Shown: positions 1 through 9,296, counted from the first letter of the stretch. The stretch: DNA of 46,416 nucleotides from Paenibacillus xylaniclasticus (GCF_004001065.1 NZ_BIML01000028.1:1-46416), one strand, 5' to 3'. Notes: generated from the letters alone by a model not told the origin. A program made the numbers and translations.

Positions 1-265
1 CATTATTATGCCGTTAGTGGGCCCACACACTCGCTCTCTCAACTTAACGGCACATTATCATGCCGCTACGGTACTCCCGAGGCCGACTCTCTCGTCTTAA
101 CGGCGCATTATCATGCCGTTAGAGGGCTCCACACACTCGCTCTCTCGCCGTAACGACACGTTATTATGCCGTTAGTTGGCACCTCACGTCCGCTCTCTCA
201 CCTTTACGACACATTATCATGCCGTTAGGGAACTCTCCCCACTCCGCCGCCCCGCCATAACGACG
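1..265. repeat. Tandem array of five 53-bp hairpin repeats
   Basis: Five head-to-tail units begin near 1, 53, 106, 159 and 212. Each opens with a CATTATCATGCCGTTA-like block, has a diverged centre that often includes CTCTCTC, and closes with TAACGGCA-like bases. Across each junction the closing TAACGGCA and the opening TGCCGTTA form a short hairpin with a CATTATCA-type loop. Pairing is best at the 2/3 junction (7 bp) and decays toward 265. The array lies just past the dnaB terminator and may continue beyond the window edge. No coding frame or CRISPR-like architecture is seen. I do not recognise the family. Confidence 0.75.
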
Positions 266-293
266 CAAACAGGCCAGCCTAATTGGCTGACCT
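266..293 (-). terminator. Probable terminator of the dnaB operon
   Basis: An inverted repeat AGGCCAGCC / GGCTGACCT (271-279 and 285-293, one G-T type mismatch) has a 5-nt loop. On the minus strand it is followed by a weak T-rich stretch (TGTTTG). It lies about 55 bases after the dnaB stop, so it is the likely end of the yybS-gdpP-rplI-dnaB transcript. Confidence 0.5.
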
Positions 294-346
294 GATCATG
301 TATCGTTATAGAGAGCTGCGGCCACGCCGCAGAGAAGATATAAATG

Positions 347-1711
347 TTATGAAGCCGGTTCCTGATGCGTCCGATCCAGTCCTACGAACTTGTTGAACTG
401 CTTCAAGAAAGCAAGCTCAACCGTGCCGACCGGACCGTTCCGCTGCTTGGCAATAATGATCTCGATAATATTCTTCTTCTCTGATTCTTTATCGTAATAA
501 TCATCCCGGTACAAGAACGCCACGATGTCCGCGTCCTGCTCGATCGAGCCTGATTCCCTAAGGTCAGACATCATCGGACGCTTGTCCTGCCGCTGCTCAA
601 CGCCCCGCGACAGCTGCGACAGAGCGATGACGGGCACTTCCAGCTCACGGGCAATCTGCTTCAGTGTACGGGAAATTTCCGATACTTCCTGCTGCCGGTT
701 CTCGCCAGGCTTGCCGCGTCCCTGAATAAGCTGCAGATAGTCGATCAGAATCATGCCAAGCCCACGCTCCTTTTTCAGACGGCGGCATTTGGCGCGAATA
801 TCTGCAACGGTGATCCCCGGTGTATCATCGATATAGATCTCCGCTTCCGACAACGACCCGATTGCCATCGTCAGTTTCTCCCAATCGTCTCCTTCAAGGA
901 AACCGGTGCGCATCCGTCCCGCATCTACGTTCGACTCGGCGCAAATCATACGCTGTACAAGCTGCGCCGCGCTCATCTCAAGACTGAAGATTGCAACCGT
1001 CTCCTTCGCGCGAACGCCGACGTTCTGCGCGATGTTAAGCGCGAATGCCGTCTTACCTACGGAAGGACGCGCGGCCACGATAATAAGGTCGCTTCGCTGA
1101 AAGCCCGACGTCATTTTGTCGAGATCAGAGAAACCTGACGGAATACCCGTGGAGCCGCCCTTGTTCGAGTACAGCATCTCTACCCGCTCGAACACTTCCA
1201 TGAGCACGTCACGGATCGAGATGAAGCCGCTGCTTGCACGACGGTTCGAAATTTCAAGAATTTTCGCTTCCGCCTCACCCAGCAGCGCGCCCACGTCCTC
1301 CTCAGCCGCATAACCGCTCGATACGATATTCGTTGCGGTGCGAATGAGACGACGAAGCATCGATTTCTCTTCAACGATCTGAGCGTAATAATCAACGTTC
1401 GCAGCCGTCGGAACAGCGTTAGCCAGCTTCGCCAAATACGAAACGCCGCCCGCTTCCTCCAGCATCTGCCGGTCCTGCAAATAAGCAGTCAGCGTCACGA
1501 GATCGATCGGCTGATTGTTCTCGCCAAGCTCCACCATCGCTTCGAATATCCGCTGATGGGACGTGCTGTAGAAGTCCTCGCTCTTCACCCGTTCCATCGC
1601 GGTAATCAACGCCTCGGACTGCAGCAGTACAGCGCCAAGTATCGCTTGCTCCGCCTCCAGGTTCTGCGGCGGGATTCGATCGAAAGTCAACTGATCCGGA
1701 CTTATGCTCAT
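347..1711 (-). CDS. dnaB: Replicative DNA helicase DnaB (B. subtilis DnaC)
   Basis: This is the hexameric helicase that unwinds DNA at the fork and recruits primase. The protein is 454 aa, the same as the B. subtilis homologue. An N-terminal primase-interaction domain (PPQNLEAEQAILGAVL near residue 14) precedes a RecA-like ATPase with Walker A ARPSVGKT near 214-221, a Walker B-type ILIDYLQLI near 315 and the RESGSIEQDAD stretch near the C terminus. I chose the ATG at 1711 because AAGGAGG lies 10 bases upstream; an in-frame upstream ATG gives an unlikely 13-residue extension. It is the last gene of the yybS-gdpP-rplI-dnaB operon, with a 181-bp gap after rplI in which I see nothing but the ribosome binding site. 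Confidence 0.97.
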   Translation of the reverse strand: MSISPDQLTFDRIPPQNLEAEQAILGAVLLQSEALITAMERVKSEDFYSTSHQRIFEAMVELGENNQPIDLVTLTAYLQDRQMLEEAGGVSYLAKLANAVPTAANVDYYAQIVEEKSMLRRLIRTATNIVSSGYAAEEDVGALLGEAEAKILEISNRRASSGFISIRDVLMEVFERVEMLYSNKGGSTGIPSGFSDLDKMTSGFQRSDLIIVAARPSVGKTAFALNIAQNVGVRAKETVAIFSLEMSAAQLVQRMICAESNVDAGRMRTGFLEGDDWEKLTMAIGSLSEAEIYIDDTPGITVADIRAKCRRLKKERGLGMILIDYLQLIQGRGKPGENRQQEVSEISRTLKQIARELEVPVIALSQLSRGVEQRQDKRPMMSDLRESGSIEQDADIVAFLYRDDYYDKESEKKNIIEIIIAKQRNGPVGTVELAFLKQFNKFVGLDRTHQEPAS

Positions 1712-1892
1712 GGAATGATGTCCTCCTTTGCTAATCATGAATGCGAACAATCCAGTGCAGAAATTACCTGTTCCGTCCCCTTAACGAACTACCGCCCGCA
1801 GGAGGCGTCAACTGTTACCGAAGACTCCTCAACTGCGAGCGGAAATAATGCCTAAATCCTGCCAATCCGATCCTGTCGGCAGCAGCCGAACT

Positions 1893-2339
1893 CTATTCTT
1901 CCGAAGCTTGTACTTTAAGCGTCGTCTTCACTTCCGGATGAAGCTTAACCGGAACCTGCGTTACACCGAGCGTCCGAATTGGCTCGTCAAGCTCTATCTT
2001 ACGCTTATCGACTCTCACGCCCGCTTGAACCTCCAACGCCTCAGCAATTTGCTTGCTCGTAATAGCGCCGAACAGCCGACCGCCTTCGCCAGCCTTCGCC
2101 TTAATGACAACCGTAAGCTCAGCAAGGCGGGCGCCAAGCGCCTTCGCGTCTTCCTTCTCTTTCTCCTTGCGCTTCGCTTCCGAATTCTGCTGTGCTTTAA
2201 GCGTATTAATATTGCCGGCCGACGCCTCTTTCACGAGTCCCTTCGGCAGAAGGAAATTCCGTACATAGCCCTCCGACAGATCCTTCACTTCGCCCTTCTT
2301 ACCTTGACCTTTTACGTCTTGCAGAAAGATGACTTTCAT
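1893..2339 (-). CDS. rplI: 50S ribosomal protein L9
   Basis: A 148-aa protein of the large subunit. The L9 N-terminal domain is clear (MKVIFLQDVKGQGKKGE, then GYVRNFLLPKGLV), followed by the long lysine- and glutamate-rich connecting helix (EAKRKEKEKEDAKALG) and the C-terminal rRNA-binding domain with LFGAITSKQIAEAL. Its ATG overlaps the gdpP stop by four bases (ATGA), which implies translational coupling. The order gdpP-rplI-dnaB is conserved in Bacillales. Confidence 0.97.
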   Translation of the reverse strand: MKVIFLQDVKGQGKKGEVKDLSEGYVRNFLLPKGLVKEASAGNINTLKAQQNSEAKRKEKEKEDAKALGARLAELTVVIKAKAGEGGRLFGAITSKQIAEALEVQAGVRVDKRKIELDEPIRTLGVTQVPVKLHPEVKTTLKVQASEE

Positions 2340-4297
2340 TCGAATAACCCCTCTTCCTTCTCAATTTCGTCCAGAATGGTGCGCAGTCGGTCCGCAGCCT
2401 CCTGCACGCTGCAATCCAGTTGGGCTGCCGCATTCGTCAGATGTCCGCCTCCGCCGAGTCGCTCCATCACGACCTGCACGTTCATGGCGCCGAGCGAACG
2501 GGCGCTGACGCCGATCAAGCCATCCGGCCGTTCGCTGACAACGAAAGAAGCATAAATGCCTGTCATATTCAGCAGCGTATCGGCCGATTGTGCAATGTGC
2601 AGCTGGGAATGCTTGCGTCCCGGCTCCGTTACGGCAATTGCGACATGCTCATACAGGACCTCCGCATGCTTAATAATTTCAGCCTTCATGACGTACTCTT
2701 CCAGATCTTCCTTCAGCATGCGTTGAATAAGCGTTGAATCGGCTCCATTGCGGCGCAGGAATGATGCCGCTTCGAACGTTCTTGCTCCCGTTCGCAGCGA
2801 GAAGCTCTTCGTATCCACCGCAATGCCAGCCAGCAGCGCCGTCGCTTCATGAATGTCGAGCGACACACGCTCGTGTATATATTGAAGCAGTTCCGTTACA
2901 AGCTCGCAAGTAGATGATGCGTAAGGCTCCATATATACAAGAGTCGATTTGCTAATAAATTCTTCGCTGCGGCGATGATGATCGACAACGACGATCCGGT
3001 CAGTCAACTGCAGCAGCTTCGGTTCCTTAACCATCGATGCCTTATGTGTATCGACGACGATAGCAAGCGTTTTTGAATTTACCAGATGAAGTGCCTGCTC
3101 AGGTGACACGAACCACTTGTAGATCCGCTCGTCTTCCTTTAACATTCCCATCATTTTCTCGATCGCCGGATTAATGCCCTCCAGCACAATATAGCCTTCC
3201 TTGCCGAACAGCTTTGCCGCCTTCAATACACCGATTGCAGCGCCGATTGCATCCATATCAGGCATCCGATGACCCATAATAACGACGTTGTCGCTTTCGC
3301 GAATCATGTCCCGTAGGGCATGAGCAATAACGCGCGCGCGCACACGGGTCCGCTTCTCGACAGCATTCGATTTGCCGCCGTAGAACTGCTGACGTTCGCC
3401 TACTTTAACCGCCGCTTGGTCGCCTCCACGTCCAAGCGCAATGTCCAGGCTCATCTGCGCCCATTGGCCAAGCTCAGGAATCGATTCTGCGCCGGCAGCA
3501 AAGCCGATGCTAAGCGTAACGGGAATTTTGTGCTCGGCAGTCATCTCCCGAACCTGATCCAACAGCTCGAACTTGCTCTGCTCCAGCAGCTTCAGCGTCT
3601 TCTGATCCGTCATAATCAGAAACCGATCGGAGCTTAGCCGTTTCAGATACGTCTGATACTTCATCGCCCAATCGGTTATTTCCGCCGTCACCTTCGAAAG
3701 CATCGTCGTCCGTTGATGATCGTCCATTCCTTGCGTCACTTCATCAAGATTGTCCATCAGCACGATGCCGAGCGCCAGCTTCTCATCCTCATACTTACGG
3801 CCAAGCTGCCACATAAGCGTAATGTCATGGATGTAGACAATACGTTCTTTACTATTGAAATTAAGTTCGAACACTCGGTCACCGATCGTCGCTTCGTACA
3901 CGCCCTTGTTCTGCTTATTCTCCTTCATGGAAGGGAACAATTCATTAAGTGTCATGCCCACGACCGACTCATGACCGAACAACTGAGCGATATATAAGTT
4001 ACTCCATTCCACATTACGCTCATCGTCATATACGATTATGCCGAACGGCAGTTCAGTAATGACCTCGCTGCTCGCTTTCTTCACCCGGTACGATAATGTA
4101 CCGAGATATGATTTAAGATCATGCCTGAATGCACGTTCCGCATATAACGTATATGCACCGGCCGATATCGTCAGCAGCAGTCCAACCAGTCCAAGCTCCC
4201 AATTGTACATGGCCAGCACCACCGACAAGCATACCAGCAGCACGAATGCCCATAACTGGTGCATCCCGTGCCATCGCTTGATAAGAAACTTAGGCAT
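2336..4297 (-). CDS. gdpP: Cyclic-di-AMP phosphodiesterase GdpP
   Basis: A 653-aa membrane enzyme that hydrolyses c-di-AMP to pApA (family knowledge; B. subtilis GdpP/YybT is 659 aa). Two transmembrane helices lie near residues 14-50, then a PAS-like region (about 75-150), a degenerate GGDEF domain (GRGGDQAAVK instead of an active GGDEF loop), and the DHH/DHHA1 catalytic part. The DHH part shows GHRMPDMDAIGAAIG near 345, DTHKAS, VVDHHRRS near 420 and the DHHA1 GGGGHLTNAAAQ near 610. All expected metal-binding motifs are present. It sits between yybS (18-bp gap) and rplI (4-bp overlap). It is expected to affect potassium and cell-wall homeostasis. Confidence 0.96.
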   Translation of the reverse strand: MPKFLIKRWHGMHQLWAFVLLVCLSVVLAMYNWELGLVGLLLTISAGAYTLYAERAFRHDLKSYLGTLSYRVKKASSEVITELPFGIIVYDDERNVEWSNLYIAQLFGHESVVGMTLNELFPSMKENKQNKGVYEATIGDRVFELNFNSKERIVYIHDITLMWQLGRKYEDEKLALGIVLMDNLDEVTQGMDDHQRTTMLSKVTAEITDWAMKYQTYLKRLSSDRFLIMTDQKTLKLLEQSKFELLDQVREMTAEHKIPVTLSIGFAAGAESIPELGQWAQMSLDIALGRGGDQAAVKVGERQQFYGGKSNAVEKRTRVRARVIAHALRDMIRESDNVVIMGHRMPDMDAIGAAIGVLKAAKLFGKEGYIVLEGINPAIEKMMGMLKEDERIYKWFVSPEQALHLVNSKTLAIVVDTHKASMVKEPKLLQLTDRIVVVDHHRRSEEFISKSTLVYMEPYASSTCELVTELLQYIHERVSLDIHEATALLAGIAVDTKSFSLRTGARTFEAASFLRRNGADSTLIQRMLKEDLEEYVMKAEIIKHAEVLYEHVAIAVTEPGRKHSQLHIAQSADTLLNMTGIYASFVVSERPDGLIGVSARSLGAMNVQVVMERLGGGGHLTNAAAQLDCSVQEAADRLRTILDEIEKEEGLFE

Positions 4298-4315
4298 TCG
4301 AATTCCGCTCCCGTG

Positions 4316-5224
4316 TTAACGTTTCTTCTCGAACGCTTTCCGAATCGGAAAGGCCGTATCCAGCACACCGATCAAGCTGAGCGGCGACAGCACCATGACG
4401 ACAATAGCAATCAGAGCAGGGACAACCTTCGACCAATTACGCTGATGCGCAATATAGTAGAAGAAGCCGATTGTCTGAATCTTGAATGCCGTCTGCAACA
4501 GCGGAACCAGGTTCAGCAGCGCAACTGACAAGAACGAATCCATATCATCCGCTGGCAGAATCATTTCGAGAACGAGCGATACTAAATAGTACAGCACCAT
4601 AATGCGCGGAAGCTTCCACTCATGCGCCTTGGGCATTGCTGGCATGAATACGCCTTTTCGGACGAGCACTTTGCGGCTGAAATATTGTGTAACGGCAGCA
4701 TACAGGAAAGCAATTGTAATCATCGCAACCGGTATGGACTGCGTCATCGTTTTGACCAGTGAATCTGTCACATCAGCGGACCAGCCTTCCGGCAAAAGAC
4801 CTTCCTCCAGTAAGGAATCGGTCGTTTCCCGAATGGAAGCCCCCATTTCATTAATCAGCGACAAATCAAAAATCAAATTAAACAAAAGCAGCTCCAGCAG
4901 CATAATGCCTAACAGCGACAATATACCCGACACAAGCACACGACCCGGCGGCGACTGCTTCACGACAAGATGACCCATAATAATCGACGGTACTAGAAAA
5001 AAAAGTCCGATGATCGGCGCTAACGGCCCAATCATCAAATAAGCAATAACCCAAACGATCGCAACCTGCAGCGCGAACGCTTTGCGCGTTGTTGTCACAT
5101 ACATAATGACATATGGAACCATCATGAATATGACCGAGATAATATTAAGTAAGGGCACTGCCATCGAGAGCATGAGCAGCAATAGCACGATGCTCCAGAT
5201 TAGCGATTGTTTGCCGGTGTTCAA
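4316..5224 (-). CDS. yybS: YybS-like DUF2232 membrane protein
   Basis: About 302 residues, with roughly eight hydrophobic segments across the length (for example VLLLLMLSMAVPLLNIISVI near the N terminus and VVPALIAIVVMVLSPLSLIG near the end). It matches the DUF2232/YybS family of polytopic inner-membrane proteins found directly before gdpP in Bacillales; the function is unknown and a transport role is only a guess. I prefer the TTG at 5224, which has AAGAGGTG 8-9 bases upstream, the same spacing and leader seen at soj. A GTG at 5233 is in frame but lies inside that ribosome binding site. It is the first gene of the operon ending in dnaB. Confidence 0.85.
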   Translation of the reverse strand: MNTGKQSLIWSIVLLLLMLSMAVPLLNIISVIFMMVPYVIMYVTTTRKAFALQVAIVWVIAYLMIGPLAPIIGLFFLVPSIIMGHLVVKQSPPGRVLVSGILSLLGIMLLELLLFNLIFDLSLINEMGASIRETTDSLLEEGLLPEGWSADVTDSLVKTMTQSIPVAMITIAFLYAAVTQYFSRKVLVRKGVFMPAMPKAHEWKLPRIMVLYYLVSLVLEMILPADDMDSFLSVALLNLVPLLQTAFKIQTIGFFYYIAHQRNWSKVVPALIAIVVMVLSPLSLIGVLDTAFPIRKAFEKKR

Positions 5225-5256
5225 CCCGTTCACCTCTTGCGATATGTTCTAATATC

Positions 5257-5276
5257 AAAAAACTGCCAGCGGGCAG
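5257..5276 (-). terminator. Leader terminator/attenuator before yybS
   Basis: On the minus strand CTGCC-CGCT-GGCAG is followed directly by six T residues, an intrinsic terminator ending about 33 bases before the yybS start. A 12-nt element upstream (5311-5322; AACTGCAAGCGG in mRNA sense) can pair with the 3' half plus T-tract flank (5261-5272) at 11 of 12 positions. The leader can therefore fold in two mutually exclusive ways. Confidence 0.6.
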
Positions 5277-5486
5277 CACTTCATTATGCGAGATACACGG
5301 TTGATGATTTCCGCTTGCAGTTATTCGATTGTCTGTACTAGCTGTGCGGCATCGCATTTCCGATCCGCCTTCGCGACTGGCTCCTCCTTTGTACCATAAT
5401 ACGCCTCTGCCGAAGCATAAGATTCGAGAGCTCAAGCCCGTCTACAGCGCGCTTCGTAAGAAACTTTCACTAAAGCTTTACAGCTC

Positions 5487-5515
5487 ATTATAGCATAAAT
5501 CCGAAATCGTACACA
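5487..5515 (-). promoter_or_regulatory. Extended -10 promoter for the yybS-dnaB operon
   Basis: Minus strand: TGCTATAAT, a perfect extended -10 (TATAAT at 5492-5487). The -35 position 17 bp upstream holds a poor TGTGTA. Transcription from here gives a leader of about 255 nt before yybS. Bases 5277-5486 hold no convincing gene; a 96-aa frame through it has no family resemblance. Confidence 0.55.
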
Positions 5516-5642
5516 CGGGATGTGGTGGGAACGCTGACGGCAGCTGGAGTCCCTTCATTTAATAAACCTTTCCGTTCGAATCTCGCATTCGATCATTCCG
5601 AGGATATATATACAACATAGGTTAGAAATACTGAAATTCTAA

Positions 5643-5672
5643 TTGATTAGGATAAAAGTTTTATATTATACT
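5643..5672 (+). promoter_or_regulatory. Sigma-A-type promoter of the SLH protein gene
   Basis: TTGATT (5643-5648), an 18-bp spacer and TATACT (5667-5672) sit in a strongly AT-rich stretch 67 bp before the TTG start. AT-rich flanking sequence could act as an UP element. Confidence 0.5.
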
Positions 5673-5738
5673 ACGGGAGAAATTTAATAATTTTGGTATT
5701 TTAATATATTTTTCAAATTAATCAAAGGAGATGAGATC

Positions 5739-8174
5739 TTGGCTACAAAGAAAATTGCCACAGTATTAGCATCAGCCTCCTTGCTCAGTTCACTGCTTGC
5801 CTTCCCAGCGGACGCGGCTGACACGTTGACGGATATCGATGACTCGTTTGCTAAGAATGCCATTATGGAGCTAGTCGATAAAGGAATTATTAACGGCAAG
5901 GGAGATGGAATATTCGATCCCACGGGCAAAATTACAAGAGGAGACTTTGCGATTATTCTGGCGAAGGCTCTAAATCTGGATGTATCAAGCGCCCCGGCAG
6001 CGTCGACATTCTCAGATGTCCCTGCAACCAGTTACGCTTATAAATATGTCGAAGCAGCCGCACAAGCAGGGTTAATTAACGGCCTTGGGGATGGTAAATT
6101 TGGACTCAATCAAAGTCTGACTCGTCAAGATATGGCGGTTCTCTTCGCCCGGGCGCTGAAGGTAGATGTAACTGGCAAAGGGGCTGGTCTGACATTTAGC
6201 GATGCAGATCTTATTGCCAAATACGCTAAGGATTCCGTTGCTGCGGCGGTGGAGCTTGGCCTTATGGTCGGTGTCGGGAACAACACCTTCAACCCGCTCG
6301 GAGATTCAAGTCGTGAACAAGTTGCCGTTGTAGCAAGCCGTTTCCTTAAAGAAAAAGAAAAATCCGATTCAACATCAGAGTCAGACCCTTCTGAGACACC
6401 TGAATCTAATGATTCCGATACTCCATCATCTGATAATTCCCAAAAGCCGACTTCCACTACTCTTCAACCACCAATATCCTATCCAAGCACTGGAGGAGGC
6501 AGTTACGAGGACCGTACAGCTCCTGTCCTGACCCTCATCTCAACGACCCCTATTGAAATTGGACAAGCGATCGTTGTAACAAGCAATGAATTAGGCGCGG
6601 TGTATCTCTTACCGGCTGATGAGAATCCAAATCAGCTCAGCCAGTTGGAGAATCTGGTCACGAACAACCGGGCCAAGAAGGCAGCTATCAATGAAATCAA
6701 TGCTAACACAAGTATCTCTACGGAAGGCTTGTACGCGGGAAGCTACAAAGTATATGCAGCGGATACAAGCGGAAATATATCCACGCCTAGCGTTGTAATT
6801 GAGCTGAGCGTCCATGAAATGGCACAGCCTGCTATATCATTTATCAGCCCGGATACCATTGTATTCACCTATTCGGACAACCTGAACAGCCAATCAATTC
6901 CTGCTGTCACTAACGTGAAGGTAGTGAGCGAGGATGAATCAGCATCTCCAATTGGGGTACAAGAAATCACAATTAATGGACATGATGTTCTGATCAAGCT
7001 TTCCTCCACAGTTAGCAAGTCGGCAAGCGTACGCATTACCTATCAACCAGGAAATGCTCCTATTATGAGTGAAACCGGAAGATGGTCTCCGTCCGTTACT
7101 CAAGTTGTGACCTATACTCCGGCTAATCAGGCGCCGGTTATTACGCAAGCCATTCCCGACCAAGACCTATCTATTGGGCAGGGGAGCTTGATTATTTTTC
7201 CTAAAGAACACTTCGAAGATCCAGATGGAGACGAGTTATATTTTATGTATGCTGTAGACAATCTAAATTTTGTTTCCATCTCCGTTGAGGATCAACATCT
7301 CGTCCTACAACCACTCGCTGCAGGAACAACAACGGTTACTCTTATTGCGAACGATGGCAAAGGCGGCACGGCAAGCATGGTCTTCAACTTAAAAGTTACA
7401 ACGCCAAAGCTATCGCTGTCACTGAAGAACAATGCCGTCTTGCACGTCAACTCCGGTAAGACCGATACAGACGATCAGATTACATTGGCAACATCGGCAT
7501 CCTCATCCGGCTATCAAAGCTATCAATATGATGTGCAGAGCATTAATGACTTGATTCTAATCAAGCGCGGTGAAGAGAAATTTAGAGTGGAATACGACTC
7601 GATCTCCGAAAAGTATCAAGTAATAGGCGAGAACGACACGGTCGAAGGAACGATCTCGATCATGGTGTCGGATGAGAGCTTAGTTTCATTGACCCCAGGC
7701 ACCCTTGGAATGGTCCTCGACCCAGCCGACAAAGTGGAAGAAAATTCTAATGTAGAGCTTGAATTCCACCTAATACAAGAAGATTTGAGCGATACTATCG
7801 CCAAGCTGCAGCTAACATTCGACGAAACGGCACCAGAGGTAACAGACGTCAATTTCGTTAATGACCAGCTTATTATAACGGTGAACGAGGAATTGCCGGA
7901 ATTGGCATTACAGAACAATGCAAGATTAATGGAGTCCATTCAAATCATAGCGCGATCGGCAATTGATCCAGATAATGAAGTGTACTTAACCATCGACGAC
8001 TACACGATTACCAGTACGGCGCAAGAGCTCACCCTCACACTAACGGAAGAGGGACGCTTGAAACTAAATGACCTCCAGCAATATGAGCTTCAACTCAATA
8101 TTCGGAACCTCTATGATTACGCCGATAACTGGTTTGATTATACTTCGCCTTGGTTAACCCCCAGTCAGCCGTAA
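5739..8174 (+). CDS. Secreted SLH-domain cell-surface protein with Ig/cadherin-like repeats
   Basis: An 811-aa exported protein. A signal peptide covers residues 1-27 (lysines, hydrophobic core, ADA-A cleavage). Three SLH domains follow at about 28-75, 88-138 and 150-200, with ITRGDFAIIL, LTRQDMAVLF and SSREQVAVVA at the usual anchoring positions; SLH domains bind pyruvylated secondary cell-wall polymer. A Ser/Thr/Pro-rich linker (about 205-250) leads to beta-rich modules, including a cadherin/Ig-like one near 465-555 (DPDGDELYF, NDGKGGTASMVFNLKV). No enzymatic motif is seen, so adhesin or structural roles are guesses. The TTG start is set by AAAGGAG 8-9 bases upstream. It stands alone, on the strand opposite its neighbours and head-on to replication, and its bases are visibly more AT-rich than the flanking operons. 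Confidence 0.85.
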   Translation: MATKKIATVLASASLLSSLLAFPADAADTLTDIDDSFAKNAIMELVDKGIINGKGDGIFDPTGKITRGDFAIILAKALNLDVSSAPAASTFSDVPATSYAYKYVEAAAQAGLINGLGDGKFGLNQSLTRQDMAVLFARALKVDVTGKGAGLTFSDADLIAKYAKDSVAAAVELGLMVGVGNNTFNPLGDSSREQVAVVASRFLKEKEKSDSTSESDPSETPESNDSDTPSSDNSQKPTSTTLQPPISYPSTGGGSYEDRTAPVLTLISTTPIEIGQAIVVTSNELGAVYLLPADENPNQLSQLENLVTNNRAKKAAINEINANTSISTEGLYAGSYKVYAADTSGNISTPSVVIELSVHEMAQPAISFISPDTIVFTYSDNLNSQSIPAVTNVKVVSEDESASPIGVQEITINGHDVLIKLSSTVSKSASVRITYQPGNAPIMSETGRWSPSVTQVVTYTPANQAPVITQAIPDQDLSIGQGSLIIFPKEHFEDPDGDELYFMYAVDNLNFVSISVEDQHLVLQPLAAGTTTVTLIANDGKGGTASMVFNLKVTTPKLSLSLKNNAVLHVNSGKTDTDDQITLATSASSSGYQSYQYDVQSINDLILIKRGEEKFRVEYDSISEKYQVIGENDTVEGTISIMVSDESLVSLTPGTLGMVLDPADKVEENSNVELEFHLIQEDLSDTIAKLQLTFDETAPEVTDVNFVNDQLIITVNEELPELALQNNARLMESIQIIARSAIDPDNEVYLTIDDYTITSTAQELTLTLTEEGRLKLNDLQQYELQLNIRNLYDYADNWFDYTSPWLTPSQP

Positions 8175-8205
8175 TTAGCCCACGGTCAATCTAGTAATCT
8201 AATTG

Positions 8206-8230
8206 AAAGGCACCCTTCTCGGGTGCCTTT
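8206..8230. terminator. Bidirectional terminator between SLH gene and oppF
   Basis: AAAGGCACCC / GGGTGCCTTT, a perfect 10-bp stem with a 5-nt loop. T-rich bases follow on the plus strand (TTTGCCTTTT) and the symmetric stem ends in TTT on the minus strand, so it can end both converging transcripts. Confidence 0.85.
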
Positions 8231-8285
8231 GCCTTTTCCGCCCTGCCGCTGAATCAACAGCATGACAAGGGCTAACCGCCTGTAG

Positions 8286-9296
8286 TTATACCGATGCATA
8301 ATGACAAGCAGCAAAATGACCTTGTTTCACTTCCGCAAGAGCCGGCATATCCTTGGCGCACTTCTCAGTCGCAAGCGGGCAGCGCGTACGGAAAGGGCAG
8401 CCGCTCGGCGGGTTGATCGGGCTTGGAAGCTCGCCCTTAAGCGTAATACGCTCTCGCTCCGACTCGACATCCGGGTCGGGAATCGGGATCGCAGACAGCA
8501 GCGCCTGGGTGTATGGATGAGCCGGGTTCGCATACAGCTCATCGCTGTCAGCAAGCTCTACGACACGACCGAGATACATGACCGCAACACGGTCGCTAAT
8601 ATGCTTGACCATGGATAGGTCATGGGCAATGAACATGTACGTCAGCCCCATTTGACGCTGCAAATCCTGCAGCAGGTTCACGACCTGTGCTTGAATCGAT
8701 ACGTCGAGAGCTGAGATCGGCTCGTCCGCAATAATAAACTTCGGCTCAACCGCAAGCGCACGGGCAATCCCGATCCTCTGCCGCTGGCCGCCCGAGAATT
8801 CATGCGGATACCGCGTCGCATGATCCGGGTTCAAGCCGACAATATCGAGCAGCGACTCAACCTTCTTGCGCCGCTCTGCGCGGCTTCCTGCCAGCTTATG
8901 AATATCGAGCGCTTCCCCGATCACGTCCGTAATGGTCATCCGCGGGTTAAGCGAAGCATACGGATCTTGAAAGATCATCTGCATGTCGCGCCGAATCGAC
9001 TTCATCGCTGAACCCTTCAAATCATACAGTGATTTACCGTCGAAAATCACTTGTCCACTTGTCGGCTCATAGAGACGCAGCACGGTACGGCCGAGTGTCG
9101 ACTTGCCGCAGCCGGATTCGCCGACAACGCCAAGCGTCTCGCCGCGGCCAATCGTCAGATTGACGTCGTTCACGGCTTTCAATATTTGTCCGCCGCCCAG
9201 ATTGAAGTGCTTGTTCAGATCACGAATCTGGAGCAATGGATCGCTATGCGACGGTTTTATAATCGAACGTGCGGTGCTTGCATTCAGGCTGCTCAT
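8286..9296 (-). CDS. oppF: Oligopeptide/dipeptide ABC transporter ATPase OppF-type
   Basis: A 336-aa ATP-binding subunit that powers peptide import. Walker [10 protein letters not shown] (about 59-67), the Q-loop [13 protein letters not shown], signature [15 protein letters not shown] and Walker [13 protein letters not shown] are intact. The C-terminal oligo_HPY extension with [15 protein letters not shown] is the cysteine motif usual in Opp/Dpp ATPases. The start codon overlaps the oppD stop by four bases. It is last in an oppABCDF operon and closes at the terminator at 8206-8230. OppF versus DppF cannot be decided from sequence. Confidence 0.93.
   Translation of the reverse strand: MSSLNASTARSIIKPSHSDPLLQIRDLNKHFNLGGGQILKAVNDVNLTIGRGETLGVVGESGCGKSTLGRTVLRLYEPTSGQVIFDGKSLYDLKGSAMKSIRRDMQMIFQDPYASLNPRMTITDVIGEALDIHKLAGSRAERRKKVESLLDIVGLNPDHATRYPHEFSGGQRQRIGIARALAVEPKFIIADEPISALDVSIQAQVVNLLQDLQRQMGLTYMFIAHDLSMVKHISDRVAVMYLGRVVELADSDELYANPAHPYTQALLSAIPIPDPDVESERERITLKGELPSPINPPSGCPFRTRCPLATEKCAKDMPALAEVKQGHFAACHYASV

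Noticed and set aside
1-265. CRISPR array
   Set aside because: Repeat units are 53 bp and all diverge along their length; the parts between conserved blocks resemble each other and are not unique spacers, and no cas gene is near.
1848-2555. 235-aa plus-strand reading frame
   Set aside because: It is antisense to rplI and gdpP, has no ribosome binding site and no family resemblance.
5145-5435. 96-aa minus-strand frame in the yybS leader
   Set aside because: It overlaps the yybS start, crosses the terminator and has no convincing start signal; leader RNA is a better reading.
5224-5486. T-box riboswitch in the yybS leader
   Set aside because: No AGGGTGGAACCGCG-like T-box sequence is found on the minus strand.
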